Shown: piece after piece, positions 33,586 to 43,536 of the stretch
How positions within the stretch are numbered: the first letter of the stretch is position 1
Layout of the letters: each line of letters opens with the position of its first letter
Assembly (NCBI RefSeq): GCF_010389155.1
Contig: NC_057767.1
Span: 25,741,723-25,805,722 of the forward strand
Length of the DNA stretch: 64,000 nt
Origin: Erigeron canadensis
Taxonomy: Eukaryota; Streptophyta; Magnoliopsida; Asterales; Asteraceae
Direction of reading: 5' to 3'
Program-made: the position numbers and the translations under genes
Notes under the pieces: model-generated
What the model saw: only the letters and a program-made list of their open reading frames with translations
Database searches by the model: none
What the model was told of the DNA's origin: nothing

Positions 33586-34493
33586 TTCCGGCTTTTAGAA
33601 GCTCGTTTACTTCTTTGCATGCTGCCTCATCTCGGTCATTCGATAAACTTCTTTTCTTTTGCCTTACAGGTTCCATGCTTTTTCGTTCATTCAACCTGTG
33701 TTTCGTAACAAAGGTCTGTTCCCCTAGGGTGAGCACCCTGGGGACCCCTGTCATATCCGCGTATTCCCATGCGAATATGTCGAGGTTTTGTTGCAATAAT
33801 TTGAGTAACTTCTTTTTGAAATCTTCTGGCAGCCCTTTCCCTATGGTAATTAATTGATCAGGAAAGGCTGGGTTCACAAGTACATCGTCATTATCCTGAG
33901 CCTGATCGCTCTGGCAGGGTGTCTTTACTTCTTCTGGTTCCTCCTTTGATTTTTTGACCTCACTAATTTGTTTAGTTTGGTCGTAACTTGATTTTATCAT
34001 TCCGACGCCTGATTTCGTTTGGAATAGTACCATGGCGTAGACTGTGGAAGGTACCATCTCCATTTGTTGTATTGCTGGTCTTCCCAGGAGAAGGTTGTAT
34101 GGTGAGGGTGCTCGTACTACAGTGAAGTCTAGGGTTTCTGTCCGTGCAAAAGGAAGGGTTCCCTAGGGTAACATCGAGATCTATTTCCCCCAGGGGCCAT
34201 ACGCGGTTTTCAGCGAATCCTGCGAGTGGGCCTGTAGGGTTTGTCATTTTTGCCTTTATTGCTTCTGGTAATTGCAGGAAGCAATGTTCATAAATAATGT
34301 CGCATTCGCTTCCATTATCGATATATACTCTTTGTACTGAGATATCGAATATTTGTGCTTGTATTATTAACGGATCTTTGCTGGCTTTTTTGTCTCCCAA
34401 AACTGGAAAACATAGATCTCTTGACTGGATTTGCGAGTCTTCTGGATCTTTTCGTTTCATGCTTGCTTTATTAGGATCTTTGCCGGCATACAT
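33530..34493 (-). pseudogene. Retroelement aspartic protease and start of pol, frameshifted
   Basis: A retropepsin-like segment reads VQRVYIDNGSECDIIYEHC, with DNGS where D(T/S)GS is usual. A frame change near 34160 follows, after which the chain resumes (MEMVPSTVYAMVLFQTKSG) and runs to NELLKAG near 33600. There a deletion with frame change removes the short stretch that normally precedes KKGDGGWRMCVDF. Upstream gag is absent. Confidence 0.8.
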
Positions 34494-34650
34494 TATTTGG
34501 ATCTGAGCGTTAAATTAGGGAATCTGACCGTTTTTGTGAGAAAAATTTTCCGGATTTTAATCTTTTTTTGTGTAAAATTTTCCGGACTTGAACCTTTTTT
34601 TTATGAAGGTTGTGGTGATGAGTAGCGATTGTCCTGAGGATGGCGCTAAT

Positions 34651-35051
34651 TGTTTGTACAATGGATTAGGTTAAAGGATTTGGAGGTGTTTGATGGGTTG
34701 GACGGCGATTCCCTGCTGGTAAGGTGTGAGAACCTTTTGTACGCCGGTTTAGATGTGTTTTAGATCTCTTAGGGTTTTGCCCGTGGATCTTGTATGTGTT
34801 TTAGGGTTTTGGCCGTAGTAGGCATAATGATAATGATTAGGGTTTTCCCCCTTTTATAGCTGCTTTTTCGTGGAGAATAAGTCTCTCACGCGTTTTGTAT
34901 CTTTGGTAAAGATCTCCTTTATTTAAGGAAGTGATATGATCGTATCTTTTCATGTTTATCTTCTTTTCCCCAGGCTATGTGATACCCTGGGTGATCTTTT
35001 TAGCCTACCTAGGGTGAGGCTTTATCCTGGGTGACGGTGGGTACACCATCA
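34651..35051 (-). repeat. 5' LTR of the Tat element (401 bp)
   Basis: It is near-identical to the 367-bp LTR at the other end, but carries about 32 extra bp (a local duplication around GTTTTAGGGTTTT, near 34779-34812) and a 3-bp difference near 34837. It has a TATA box GCTATAAAAG on the minus strand (34851-34860). The primer-binding site would lie just left of 34651; the sequence there (minus strand TTAGCGCCATCCTCAGGAC) resembles a worn form of the GGCGCC-type sites of Tat elements. Confidence 0.95.
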
Positions 35052-35056
35052 GTATT

Positions 35057-35934
35057 GATCCAAATTAAAGCTACGTGTGATTTTTATTTTTATCTTTTTG
35101 AAATTCTTTATTTTTATCTTAATTAAAATAATTCATGTAAAAAATAAATGATGACATCATCAAAAGTCAATTTGATAAAATCGAGAGCTGTGATTGGTTA
35201 ATAAGCTATTAGATCAGTTATCTTTTAATATATATAAAGATAAAGATTAGATGGTTAATGATATATCATTGGTATATTATAGTTTGCGATCATATTCAAA
35301 AGTTTACGACACTACTTATTGATGCGGAAAAGTTGGACAAACATGTTTCGGATCAATTTGATCACTTTGTTTACCACACCATTCACCCATTCAATCTGTT
35401 TTCACACATCATTATTTATGGTTATGACAAGTCATACCCTGGTCATTATAAATGTTACTCATGTGATAACCATTTAAATTGAAAGAATCACGGGAATAAA
35501 AATTAAGTAAAAAGTAAACATATATTCAATAATAAAGGAAAATATATTTGGACAGAATTATTTAAGAAAATATTACAATATGCTCAGCTAATGCTTTCTA
35601 TTCTTTGTACCTTTAGGATTACAAAAATATTCGTAAGATATATAGTGAAATCACAAATGTTACTGTATTAAATATGTCTTCATAATAAGCTTAGGGTATT
35701 TTTGTTTTTTTTTTAATGTAAGTAAAAGATGATGTCATAATAATTTACTTTATTAATATAAGAGATATAGTTATTGGTTTGTTTTATGTTTTGTTCTATG
35801 TTTTATTATAGTTATTGTTTTTACACTTTATTTATTTTAATTGTGAATTTCCTTTTTGCAATTTTAAACTTGAGTTCGAAGATTTGATGTATATATTGTT
35901 TGTATCCAAAATGTATTTCGCGGGAACTTTCAGG
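35057..35934. other. Non-coding stretch of chimeric repeat remnants
   Basis: 35263-35460 resembles the intron of the left-edge gene (690-860). 35520-35705 resembles intron 6 of kinase-PP2 copy B (about 7520-7715): shared TTATTTGAGAAAATATTA-like, GCTCAACTAAT-like and ATGTCTTCATAAT phrases. No exon follows. It looks like a copied or leftover piece of the left-hand locus. Confidence 0.5.
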
Positions 35935-35949
35935 TAAATTATTAGTGGA

Positions 35950-37399
35950 CAACAACAACAACAACAACTGTACCCAATCCCTGAGCGGGGTATGAGGGAG
36001 GTGAGCTGTAGACAGTCTTACCTCTACCCAAAAGTAGAGAGACTGCTTTCATAAGGACCTCCAGCCAGGAAGATGTAAAAGCCGTAAAAGGGTAAAATGT
36101 TTATACCTGTCTGTCGAAAACATAATAAGACAATATACATGTTAGCTGGGTCCGCCGGGTATGCCACCTTAAGAGTAGGGAAGGATAGCAAACGTACGAC
36201 AACAAAACCTTAGCACAGTACATAAACTCTAGCAACCATAGTACGCAAATAACAGCATAAAATGTAGGAGCATAAAAAACAAAGCCTTCAGCAAGGACAA
36301 CCATACCTATACATATGAATTGACTAAAAACTAAGGGGATTAAACTATTTCTAAACAACCTACGGAGCAAAGTACCTTAGGCCGCTAAGGTAAACTAAAT
36401 CTTAGTCTAGTCACAAAACGCTCACAAAACGACAAAGGTAACTTACACACCTAGTCCTCTAGAACTGTCTGATGAGTACACCCGACAACAAAAAGAATAA
36501 GGAAAAGTAGTAACAAGCAACCTAGATAACTAAAAGCACAGGTTTAACAAAACTCATATGATAACAACCAAATAGAACGTAGACAAATTTAAAAGTGTTT
36601 CAGAATAAAGCCCATCCTACCTACATATATCCTAGTGCCCTATGGATCCAAGGAAAAATAACGGGTGGTGCGCAACCTATGAAACACACTAATTTAGCCG
36701 TCTAGCTAGATTAAACCTAGTCCTCTCCCAAGTTTCCAAAACCCCTAAACTAGTCTTAGACCTCTAATAGCACTCATCGGTCATGTCCTCCAACAGGCAG
36801 AGCATTTTGGGGCAGCCAAGAGTAACCTCCCCCCTCGATTTTGGCCTCCCTCTACTCAGGCCAAAATCACTACGGAGGTTACTGAGAACCAAAGTCTACG
36901 AAAAAAAAGTCTACAAACCTATTCCCATATGCCTTACACTCACTGACCACCTCCTCCATCCGGAAACTCCATCGTAACCTTCGGTATTTTGTCCTTCCAC
37001 CTCCGTTGACCTACCTCTCCTCCTATCAGGTCAAAGCCTTCTTTGGCATTGAGTCACCTATGTTGTGCCGACTTCCCCGGTCAAACCAACACAAACCACC
37101 TTAGGCAAGGCAATATGGGAAAAAGATGTCGATCGAAGTCCTACATGAGTCAAAACCTACCCTAATCCTCTACTCTAATCCTAGTCCTCCAGACCGTCCT
37201 ATTCGACGTCATGTCCTCCGACAAACCAAGTTCTATTAGGTCCTTCGCTAATCGGTCCTCCCACCTCATCTTAGGCCTTCCCCTTCTTCGTGTGCCTTCG
37301 ACGTGAATAGACTCCGCTCTTCTTAGTGGTGTTGTTCGATCCCTTCTCCTAACATGGCCAAACCATCTTAGAAGAAGGGATCAAACAGCACCACTAAGA
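35950..37399 (-). mobile_element. 5'-truncated LINE (RTE-like) with 15-bp TSD
   Basis: On the minus strand the 5' part encodes the end of a LINE reverse transcriptase ORF: WFGHVRRRDRTTPLRR, then GTRRRGRPKMRWEDRL, then DMTSNRTVWRTRIRV. A long 3' UTR follows and ends in (TTG)n, seen as (CAA)n at 35950-35967. The 15-bp TSD TAAATTATTAGTGGA occurs at 35935-35949 and 37400-37414. The 5' end is a snap-back inverted duplication: 37321-37347 against 37373-37399, 25 of 27 positions match. The last 110 bp share phrases with the SINEs listed above. Confidence 0.85.
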
Positions 37400-37644
37400 T
37401 AAATTATTAGTGGATAATGGTAAAACTAGTTTTTAAGGTTTACAAGGCAAATCTTTATATTAAACAGGGAGAACTCCATTAAAAGAAACTTTAATATACG
37501 AAATCTTTATATTAAGAGGAACCTATTCTGAAATGAAATCTTTTAATATACGAAACCTAAATAGATTCCCCTTAATAAGAATTTTGTATAAAAAAAATAC
37601 ATTTTTATGAACTTATCCCTATTAAATAAAACAACATTGTTATG

Positions 37645-38295
37645 TGTTGGATCATGGATTCGCCGAGGGACTCAGCGAGTGACTCGTTCAGCGAGCACAT
37701 GCATCTGCAAGCATGATCTATCTTCAAAGTCTAAAGGATATGTTCAATGACTCATCACCCAGTACTTGTAAGTCAAATATGAGCGGGAATTTAAAGAATA
37801 GAAGAATGGTCCCAAGGACACGTGTTGAAAGATCAAGATGAAGCCATGTGACCTTGTACTATTTCTGTGCAATGGAGTTTTTCTTTCATACCGTTTTTGG
37901 AAACAAACAAGATGGAGGAAAGAGACTTCTGCAGATCTGAATGATCCACCAATAGATAGTTGACAACCTTCATGTGTCAACATCTACTAGGGTTGTCATG
38001 TGATTCCTTATCTGCCTATAAAAGGAGTCACTTGACCTAGCCACCAAAATGTTGGTGTGTTCCACAGTTTTTACTTTATTCTCTTTATTTATTTGTTAAG
38101 TTTTTGTGTGTTCAAAAACTTAACGAATCTTTTCTGTTTATTGTTGTTGTAAAACAACCATCCATGTTTTCATCGTTTAGTTTGAAATACATATAAATAA
38201 ACAAAGTTCTTTACTTCTCGTCTCCATTCTTGTTATTTCATATTTACTTTATAAGTTAGTTAATCAAACACAAGTAGTGCATTCGAGGACCATCA
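37645..38295 (+). mobile_element. Solo LTR (651 bp) with TSD TTATG
   Basis: TGTTGGATCATGG...GAGGACCATCA, flanked by TTATG at 37640-37644 and 38296-38300. The TATA box CTATAAAAGG is at 38016-38025. No internal domain follows, so it is a solo LTR. It is related to the element at 7811-8358. Confidence 0.85.
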
Positions 38296-38300
38296 TTATG

Positions 38301-38754
38301 ACATCATTTTTTTCACAAAAATAACTTATTTGTTACCCTTAAATTCTTTCTTAAGATTTAGTTTTTTTTATTTAATTTATTTATGATGTCATAAATACTT
38401 TTCTTTTTAAAATATTTTCAACTTTTATTTTTTATGATGTTATTATCTTAATATGCTTTTGTTTTTTTAAAAAACTCCAAAAGTTTATATATGGTATTTT
38501 AAGTTGCATCATCTAAATAACTTTGTCCTAATAGATTTTCAAATTATCAGCATATTATGCGTTTCAATAAGCTAATGATAAGACATACTATTTCGAGGTC
38601 ATAATTACCATTGGATTGTCGCAATTTCAGAGATATGTTTTTATAAAAATAAAAAGTTTATTAATATGCACGGCTAGTAGTAAATAAAGAATCAAGAAAG
38701 TAAAAACGAGTGGGTTTTCTGCCGTGTCTGAATGATTTCTAGCCGTTTAACCAT
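38301..38754. other. AT-rich spacer
   Basis: I see no gene or clear repeat here. Confidence 0.4.
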
Positions 38755-39170
38755 AACCGCCATACTCCTCCTCCGCGTATAAACCCTAATAATTTCCATG
38801 TATATCTATAATAAGTTAATAACAATTCTATATCGATAGAAATTCGAAACCCCCAAATTATAATCTCTGAAGCCTTCTTTAATTCCTGTTAATTGCTTAG
38901 TTTCTTGTCTATCAATCACTCTTTTTTGCAGGATCTGTTGTCATACATATACATATATATATAAATCTACCGCCACATTCTGCTGCACATAAACCCTAAT
39001 TTTTATATACTCATTAAGCCCTCTTTAATTTCTGCTATTTGCTTCTTTTATTGATCTTTTTTTTTGTTGCAGGATTTGTTGTTATATATACATTCATTAT
39101 TCATATTAATTTCTTTTTATTGATCACTTTTTTTTTCTTTTTGCAGGATCTGTTGTTATAATTACCAATT
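38755..39170 (+). repeat. Duplicated 5' leader of the CDC20-like gene
   Basis: A block with CCGCC, ATAAACCCTAAT, AAGCC(T/C)TCTTTAAT, ATTGCTT and GCAGGATCTGTTGT occurs twice (about 38755-38960 and 38965-39090). A partial third copy lies at about 39105-39170. GCAGGATCTTTTG appears again as codons 3-6 of the gene at 39585, so the leader and first exon share ancestry with the repeats. ATAAACCCTAA (telo-box-like) is common in promoters of dividing-cell genes. Confidence 0.6.
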
Positions 39171-39192
39171 CATATTATTATATATATATATA

Positions 39193-39555
39193 GGGGAAAG
39201 ACAATTTGAGACCAACTAAAAAAAGTCCAAAAAAGGACCATTGATTTTCGTAAGTTACACACCACCATTGTGATCTACCATGATATACAAGACTTTTTTG
39301 TAAAAACACTAAGACTTTCAAGCGACGGGCCCACAGAAAAATCATGTGTAAGTTAACTTACACACTTACACATGTGTAAGTTACACATGTGTAAGTTACA
39401 CATGTGTAAGTAACTTACACATGATTTTTCTATGGATCCATCGCCGGAAAGTCTTAGTGTTTTTCAAAAAAGTCTTGTATATCGTAGTAGATCATGATGG
39501 TGTACAAAAATCAATGGTCCTAGTTGGTCCTAAAATAAGAGGTGGTCTCAAATAT
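39193..39555. mobile_element. MITE abutting the CDC20-like start codon
   Basis: Inverted arms TTTGAGACCA, GGACCATTGATTTT(C/T)GTA, TATACAAGACTTTTTTG and AACACTAAGACTTTC fold back around a core with four overlapping ACTTACACATGTGTAAGT-like palindromes (39346-39424). It is bordered by (TA)n on both sides and ends about 30 bp before the ATG at 39585. Confidence 0.85.
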
Positions 39556-39584
39556 ATATATCTGTTTTCTACTAACATCACATT

Positions 39585-41254
39585 ATGGATGCAGGATCTT
39601 TTGCTACTCCTTCCACTACCAAATCGCAATCCCAATTCCTTCAACGTCGCAATGCTCGCAAAATTGTATTTCCTCTTTCCTTTCTCCTCAATTTACGGTT
39701 TTTTCTAATATAGTTTATTTTATGAAAATTATCAATAAAGTTTGTGTTTTTTCATCTGGGTATTAGATATAAAGTTGTTTCTTGATTTAAAGTCCTAAAA
39801 GATCCATTCTTTATTGTCTAGAAATTTTGTCGTTTTTAATTACCCCGTGTTGTTGTTTTATGTCAAGATCCATTCGTTAGTGTTTTGGTGTTCTTGGATT
39901 CGAAGTCTTGTTTTTAAATTCCTAATTTGCGGTTTTGTTTTGGGTGATTATAGACTTGGGAAAGAACCCTGGATGTACCTGATCTTGCCGATGATTTTTA
40001 CTTGAATATATTGGATTGGGGAAGCAGCAATGTTCTTGCAATAGCTCTTGGATCAACAGTGTACTTATGGGATGCTACCGACTGTATTACGTCAGAGCTT
40101 GTGACTGTTGATGATGAGAGCGGCCCAGTTACCAGTGTCAAATGGGCACCTGATGGACGTCACATTTTCGTTGGTCTAAACAACGACGATGTCCAGCTTT
40201 GGGACTCAATGGCTAATAGATTGGTATGTATCTTATCTTTGATCTTATAAATACATGATTTTGATGTTCATTTTAAAAAAAGTTGTGAATTTGGGTGGTT
40301 TTGTGGTTTTTCTGGGCCACCTAGAGATTCTGTTAAAGTGGTAAAAGGAACTAAATAACTTATAATGGTTTTGAGGTTTATCATGATTAATATTACCTGT
40401 TATGACCCATTACCCGATCTGCCTAACCTGTTTATTATGCCAACTCTGATAATGAATACTAATTGACTCTTTTGATTTTAAACAGTTGAGAACCTTGAAA
40501 GGTGGTCACCAGTCTCGGGTTGGTGCATTGGACTGGAACAACTACATTCTCACTACAGGAGGAATGGACGGACTGATTGTTAACAATGATGTTAGAATCA
40601 GTTCACCCATAGTCGAAATCTACTCTGGCCACCACCGAGAAGTTTGTGGCTTGAAGTGGTCAGCCTCTGGTCAGCAATTAGCCAGTGGTGGAAACGATAA
40701 TCTTCTTCACATTTGGGACAGATCCATGGCTTCTGGAAATGCTCCAACTCAATATCTTTACAGGCTCGAGTATCACACTGCAGCAGTGAAAGCCCTTGCT
40801 TGGTGCCCATTCCAAGCTAATCTTTTGGCTACCGGAGGTGGTGGTGGTGACAATTGTATCAACTTTTGGAACACACACACTGGTGCTGGCCTGCTCTCGG
40901 TTGACACAGGGTCACAAGTGTCTGCACTTCTTTGGAGCAAGAACGAGCGTGAGCAGCTGAGCTCACATGGGCTTACACAGAAACAGATGACTCTATGGAA
41001 GTACCCCTCAATGGCTAAGATGTCTGAGATCACTGGCCATACTTCAAGAGTTCTTTTCATGGCACAGGTATAGTCAAAAATATAAAACATTTTGTTTTTA
41101 TTAAGTTTGATTTTAGTTTAAAAAATTGGTCCTTAATGATAATATCGATTTCTGATTGCAGAGCCCGGATGGATGTACAGTTGCAGTTGCTGCAGGAGAC
41201 GAGACCTTGAGATTCTGGAACATTTTCGGGAGCCCTGAGGTCGCTGTGATATAA
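39585..41254 (+). CDS. CDC20-like WD40 protein lacking C-box and IR tail
   Basis: Exons 39585-39665, 39954-40223, 40486-41067 and 41162-41254; CDS 1026 bp, 341 aa, all junctions phase 0 and GT-AG. From residue 28 it follows plant CDC20/Fizzy, an APC/C activator: [127 protein letters not shown] and [11 protein letters not shown]. Seven propeller blades are expected. The first exon gives only 27 residues (starting MDAGSF, with [10 protein letters not shown]), where canonical proteins have about 140 before this point with the C-box. The chain stops at FGSPEVAVI, without the Ile-Arg tail. No C-box is coded in the 288-bp first intron. It may be a regulator without APC/C-binding ends, or a decaying paralogue. 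Splice sites and WD core are clean. Confidence 0.85.
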
Positions 41255-42210
41255 AGATTACTATCTTGTAGAACCAAATGAACAGTAACATCTAAACAAT
41301 TATAGCTCAGTTTATATAGTGTTTGGCAAATACAAAACATTACTTTCTTAACACACACACACACACACATTTAAACTATCGCTACAGGATGTTAGATGAA
41401 GATAAATTTTATTTGTGTCTCTGCTTTGGTATCTTTATTAAGCAATTTCAGCCCATTTACATATTAACTGGTGGTCAGGTTTTTATCCAATGGGTCAAAT
41501 GGGTAAATGAAATAAATATCCTAGATAGGAAATGGGTCAAAAGGTAAAAGTCACTCAAGTTTTCTTTTAATGAGTGGAACCCTAATTAATCACTATTTCC
41601 AAAATTTAGATGGTTAGTGTAATAGTTCTATTTTTCTTTGTAATTTAGTCAGTCACGCTAATTATCTCAAAAATACAGAAATATTGAACAAAAGTATTGT
41701 CCAGTTGACCTGACCTATTTTTATATGTGCCAAAATTACTTACATTTGACCACAACTTACTTTTACCTGACATTCAACTGGTCACTTTGCTGCCTCTACT
41801 TCCAATGACATTGAACAGAAATTATCAAGTACACTGCTTTCTTTTTCTTGAATTTACATCTATACATTCTGTCCGTGGCTGCATGGTTATGCAACTATTG
41901 AGACGTTTAGGCAACAAGGGTGATTATAGTGCAGGAAAATCCTATGATAATGCTTCAACGAGTCAACAACCCGTTCTTGCACATTAAAAAACATATAACA
42001 TTGACAAATATATTGAGTTTGGAAATAGATTTAAATCTTAAAATTCTGATCATACATTTTCTACTTGTATGTATGGAGGTTAGCGACTTGCTGGCTTGTT
42101 CACTAGAAGTCTAGAAGTAATTCTATGCTACTTCTTGTAGTTATAAGTTATCTCATTTTCACCTATTTTAAAAGGCATAATGACTCAAGTCACTTGCATT
42201 GTGAATTCAG
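41255..42210. other. 3' flank of the CDC20-like gene
   Basis: It holds an (AC)n microsatellite at about 41351-41370 and AT-rich sequence. I see no convincing exon between the CDC20-like stop and the TPR fragment. Confidence 0.5.
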
Positions 42211-43536
42211 GAAGGCGTTTTTGATGCCGACAAGGCTTACTTGGCTGCCATTGACAATTTCGGTGCCATGATGTCCAAAAGCAATGCTCATACACCAGAT
42301 GGTATGATTTCCCTTGGTCTTTCAGATACTATGTTATGGTAATATGTTTCAAGAAGCTATGTTAGGGCAACGGCAATCAAAATAAAGAACTTAGGGAATT
42401 TTGTTGTTCTATGCCGTTTAAGGTCTTAGCAAAACATATTTCAAAAATACCACTTTGAGACACTTTTTTCGATACCCGAATATGTAGGCAACGGATGAGT
42501 ACAATATTTCACTTGACTCTTCAAAGTATAAAGAGTTAGTGGTCACCTTATAGCATTTGAGCTGGTGTTGAAATGCCTGGGAAGTCTCTTTAGTGAGTGA
42601 TATGTTAGAAAATAGAGATTGGGAATGAAAGTTCTCTTAAAGCACCTGGGATGAATAGTATTCTTAGAATAAGATGAGACTTCTGCAAATTATAAAACCT
42701 ATATCTTATGTTAGAATCCTAACAAGATGATAATGTTATTACAGTCCCTTGATACTTAACTTGCTCCACGGTTATACACATAAGCTTTTCATATTGTTTC
42801 TACTTAATGGCATAATATAGAGGTGACAATTTCTCTTTTACCTACGACCGGGTCGGTATGGGTTATATAATTTGGGTAAAGGATTTTTACCCTGGTAAAT
42901 TTGGTATGGGTTATATTTTATCTCTAATTGTACAAACACTTGGAAAATCATCCGCCGTGTATCCACATGTATGGATACATCTTACCTTTAATTATTAATT
43001 TAGTTAATAAAAGCATAAGTAGAAAAGGGTTTGGGTGTTAGTTCACTTGATACGAGTTTTGAAATGCTATGTGTCGCACCAGACCTGCTTATTTCGCCAC
43101 CGCTAGGAAAAACCCGTCAGGCATTATCAGTTTATATATATCTTTGTTGGATGAACGATGAACTTCGCTTTCCTTGTGCCATTGATTGATCTTTATCTTT
43201 ATTATTCATAATAAATATCAATGCGCTCTCACACGTACTCATATAAAGGCATTTAGAAATAATTTATTTGTCTACAATCAGGATCCATCTGTTTGGGTCA
43301 AGAAACCCAAAACATGCCCAAATATTTTTACATGTGATCTGATGTAAAAGTGTTGGCTTCCAGTTCTTATCAGATGGGCCATGCAATTACAACAAAGGTC
43401 TCGTTTACGGACAAGAAACTTTAGGGAGAAAGATAAGTTGTGGAGCCAGGGAAAAAGGCTTTACGAGAATGCACTTGTCATGGACTCAAACGATTTCCAG
43501 GTAAAAGAAGCCCTGCCTACATGCGATCTGAATTAA
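42211..43536 (+). pseudogene. Orphan 3' exons of a TPR-type protein gene
   Basis: Exon 42211-42301 (acceptor ATTCAG, donor G/GTATGA) codes EGVFDADKAYLAAIDNFGAM and then MSKSNAHTPD. Exon 43364-43536 (acceptor TTCCAG) continues in phase: VLIRWAMQLQQRSRLRTRN, LWSQGKRLYENALVMDSNDF, and ends ALPTCDLN, TAA. The split codon (G + TT) joins perfectly. The sequence looks like the last repeats of a plant tetratricopeptide-like protein, recognised only loosely. No upstream exons or start codon are visible between here and 41254, so I call it a 5'-truncated gene fragment; it could instead be a gene whose 5' exons I failed to see. Confidence 0.55.

Larger units (their letters stand above)
28581..35051 (-). 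mobile_element. Ty3/gypsy LTR retrotransposon, Tat lineage, decayed, minus strand
   Basis: Two LTRs (28581-28947 and 34651-35051) start TGTTTGTACAATGG and end GTACACCATCA on the plus strand. The 5-bp TSD is GTATT (28576-28580, 35052-35056). Between them on the minus strand, in order, are protease, reverse transcriptase, an extra RNase H and integrase. That order plus a separate second RNase H marks the Tat lineage. The polypurine tract AGTCTGGGGGCT abuts the 3' LTR (28948-28959). Gag is missing: only about 160 bp separate the 5' LTR from protease-like sequence. Frameshifts make it non-autonomous. 1.85 kb between integrase and the 3' LTR carries an antisense ORF. Confidence 0.95.

Noticed and set aside
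40598..41090. Minus-strand frames over the CDC20-like gene
   Set aside because: Antisense shadows of the WD40 exons.
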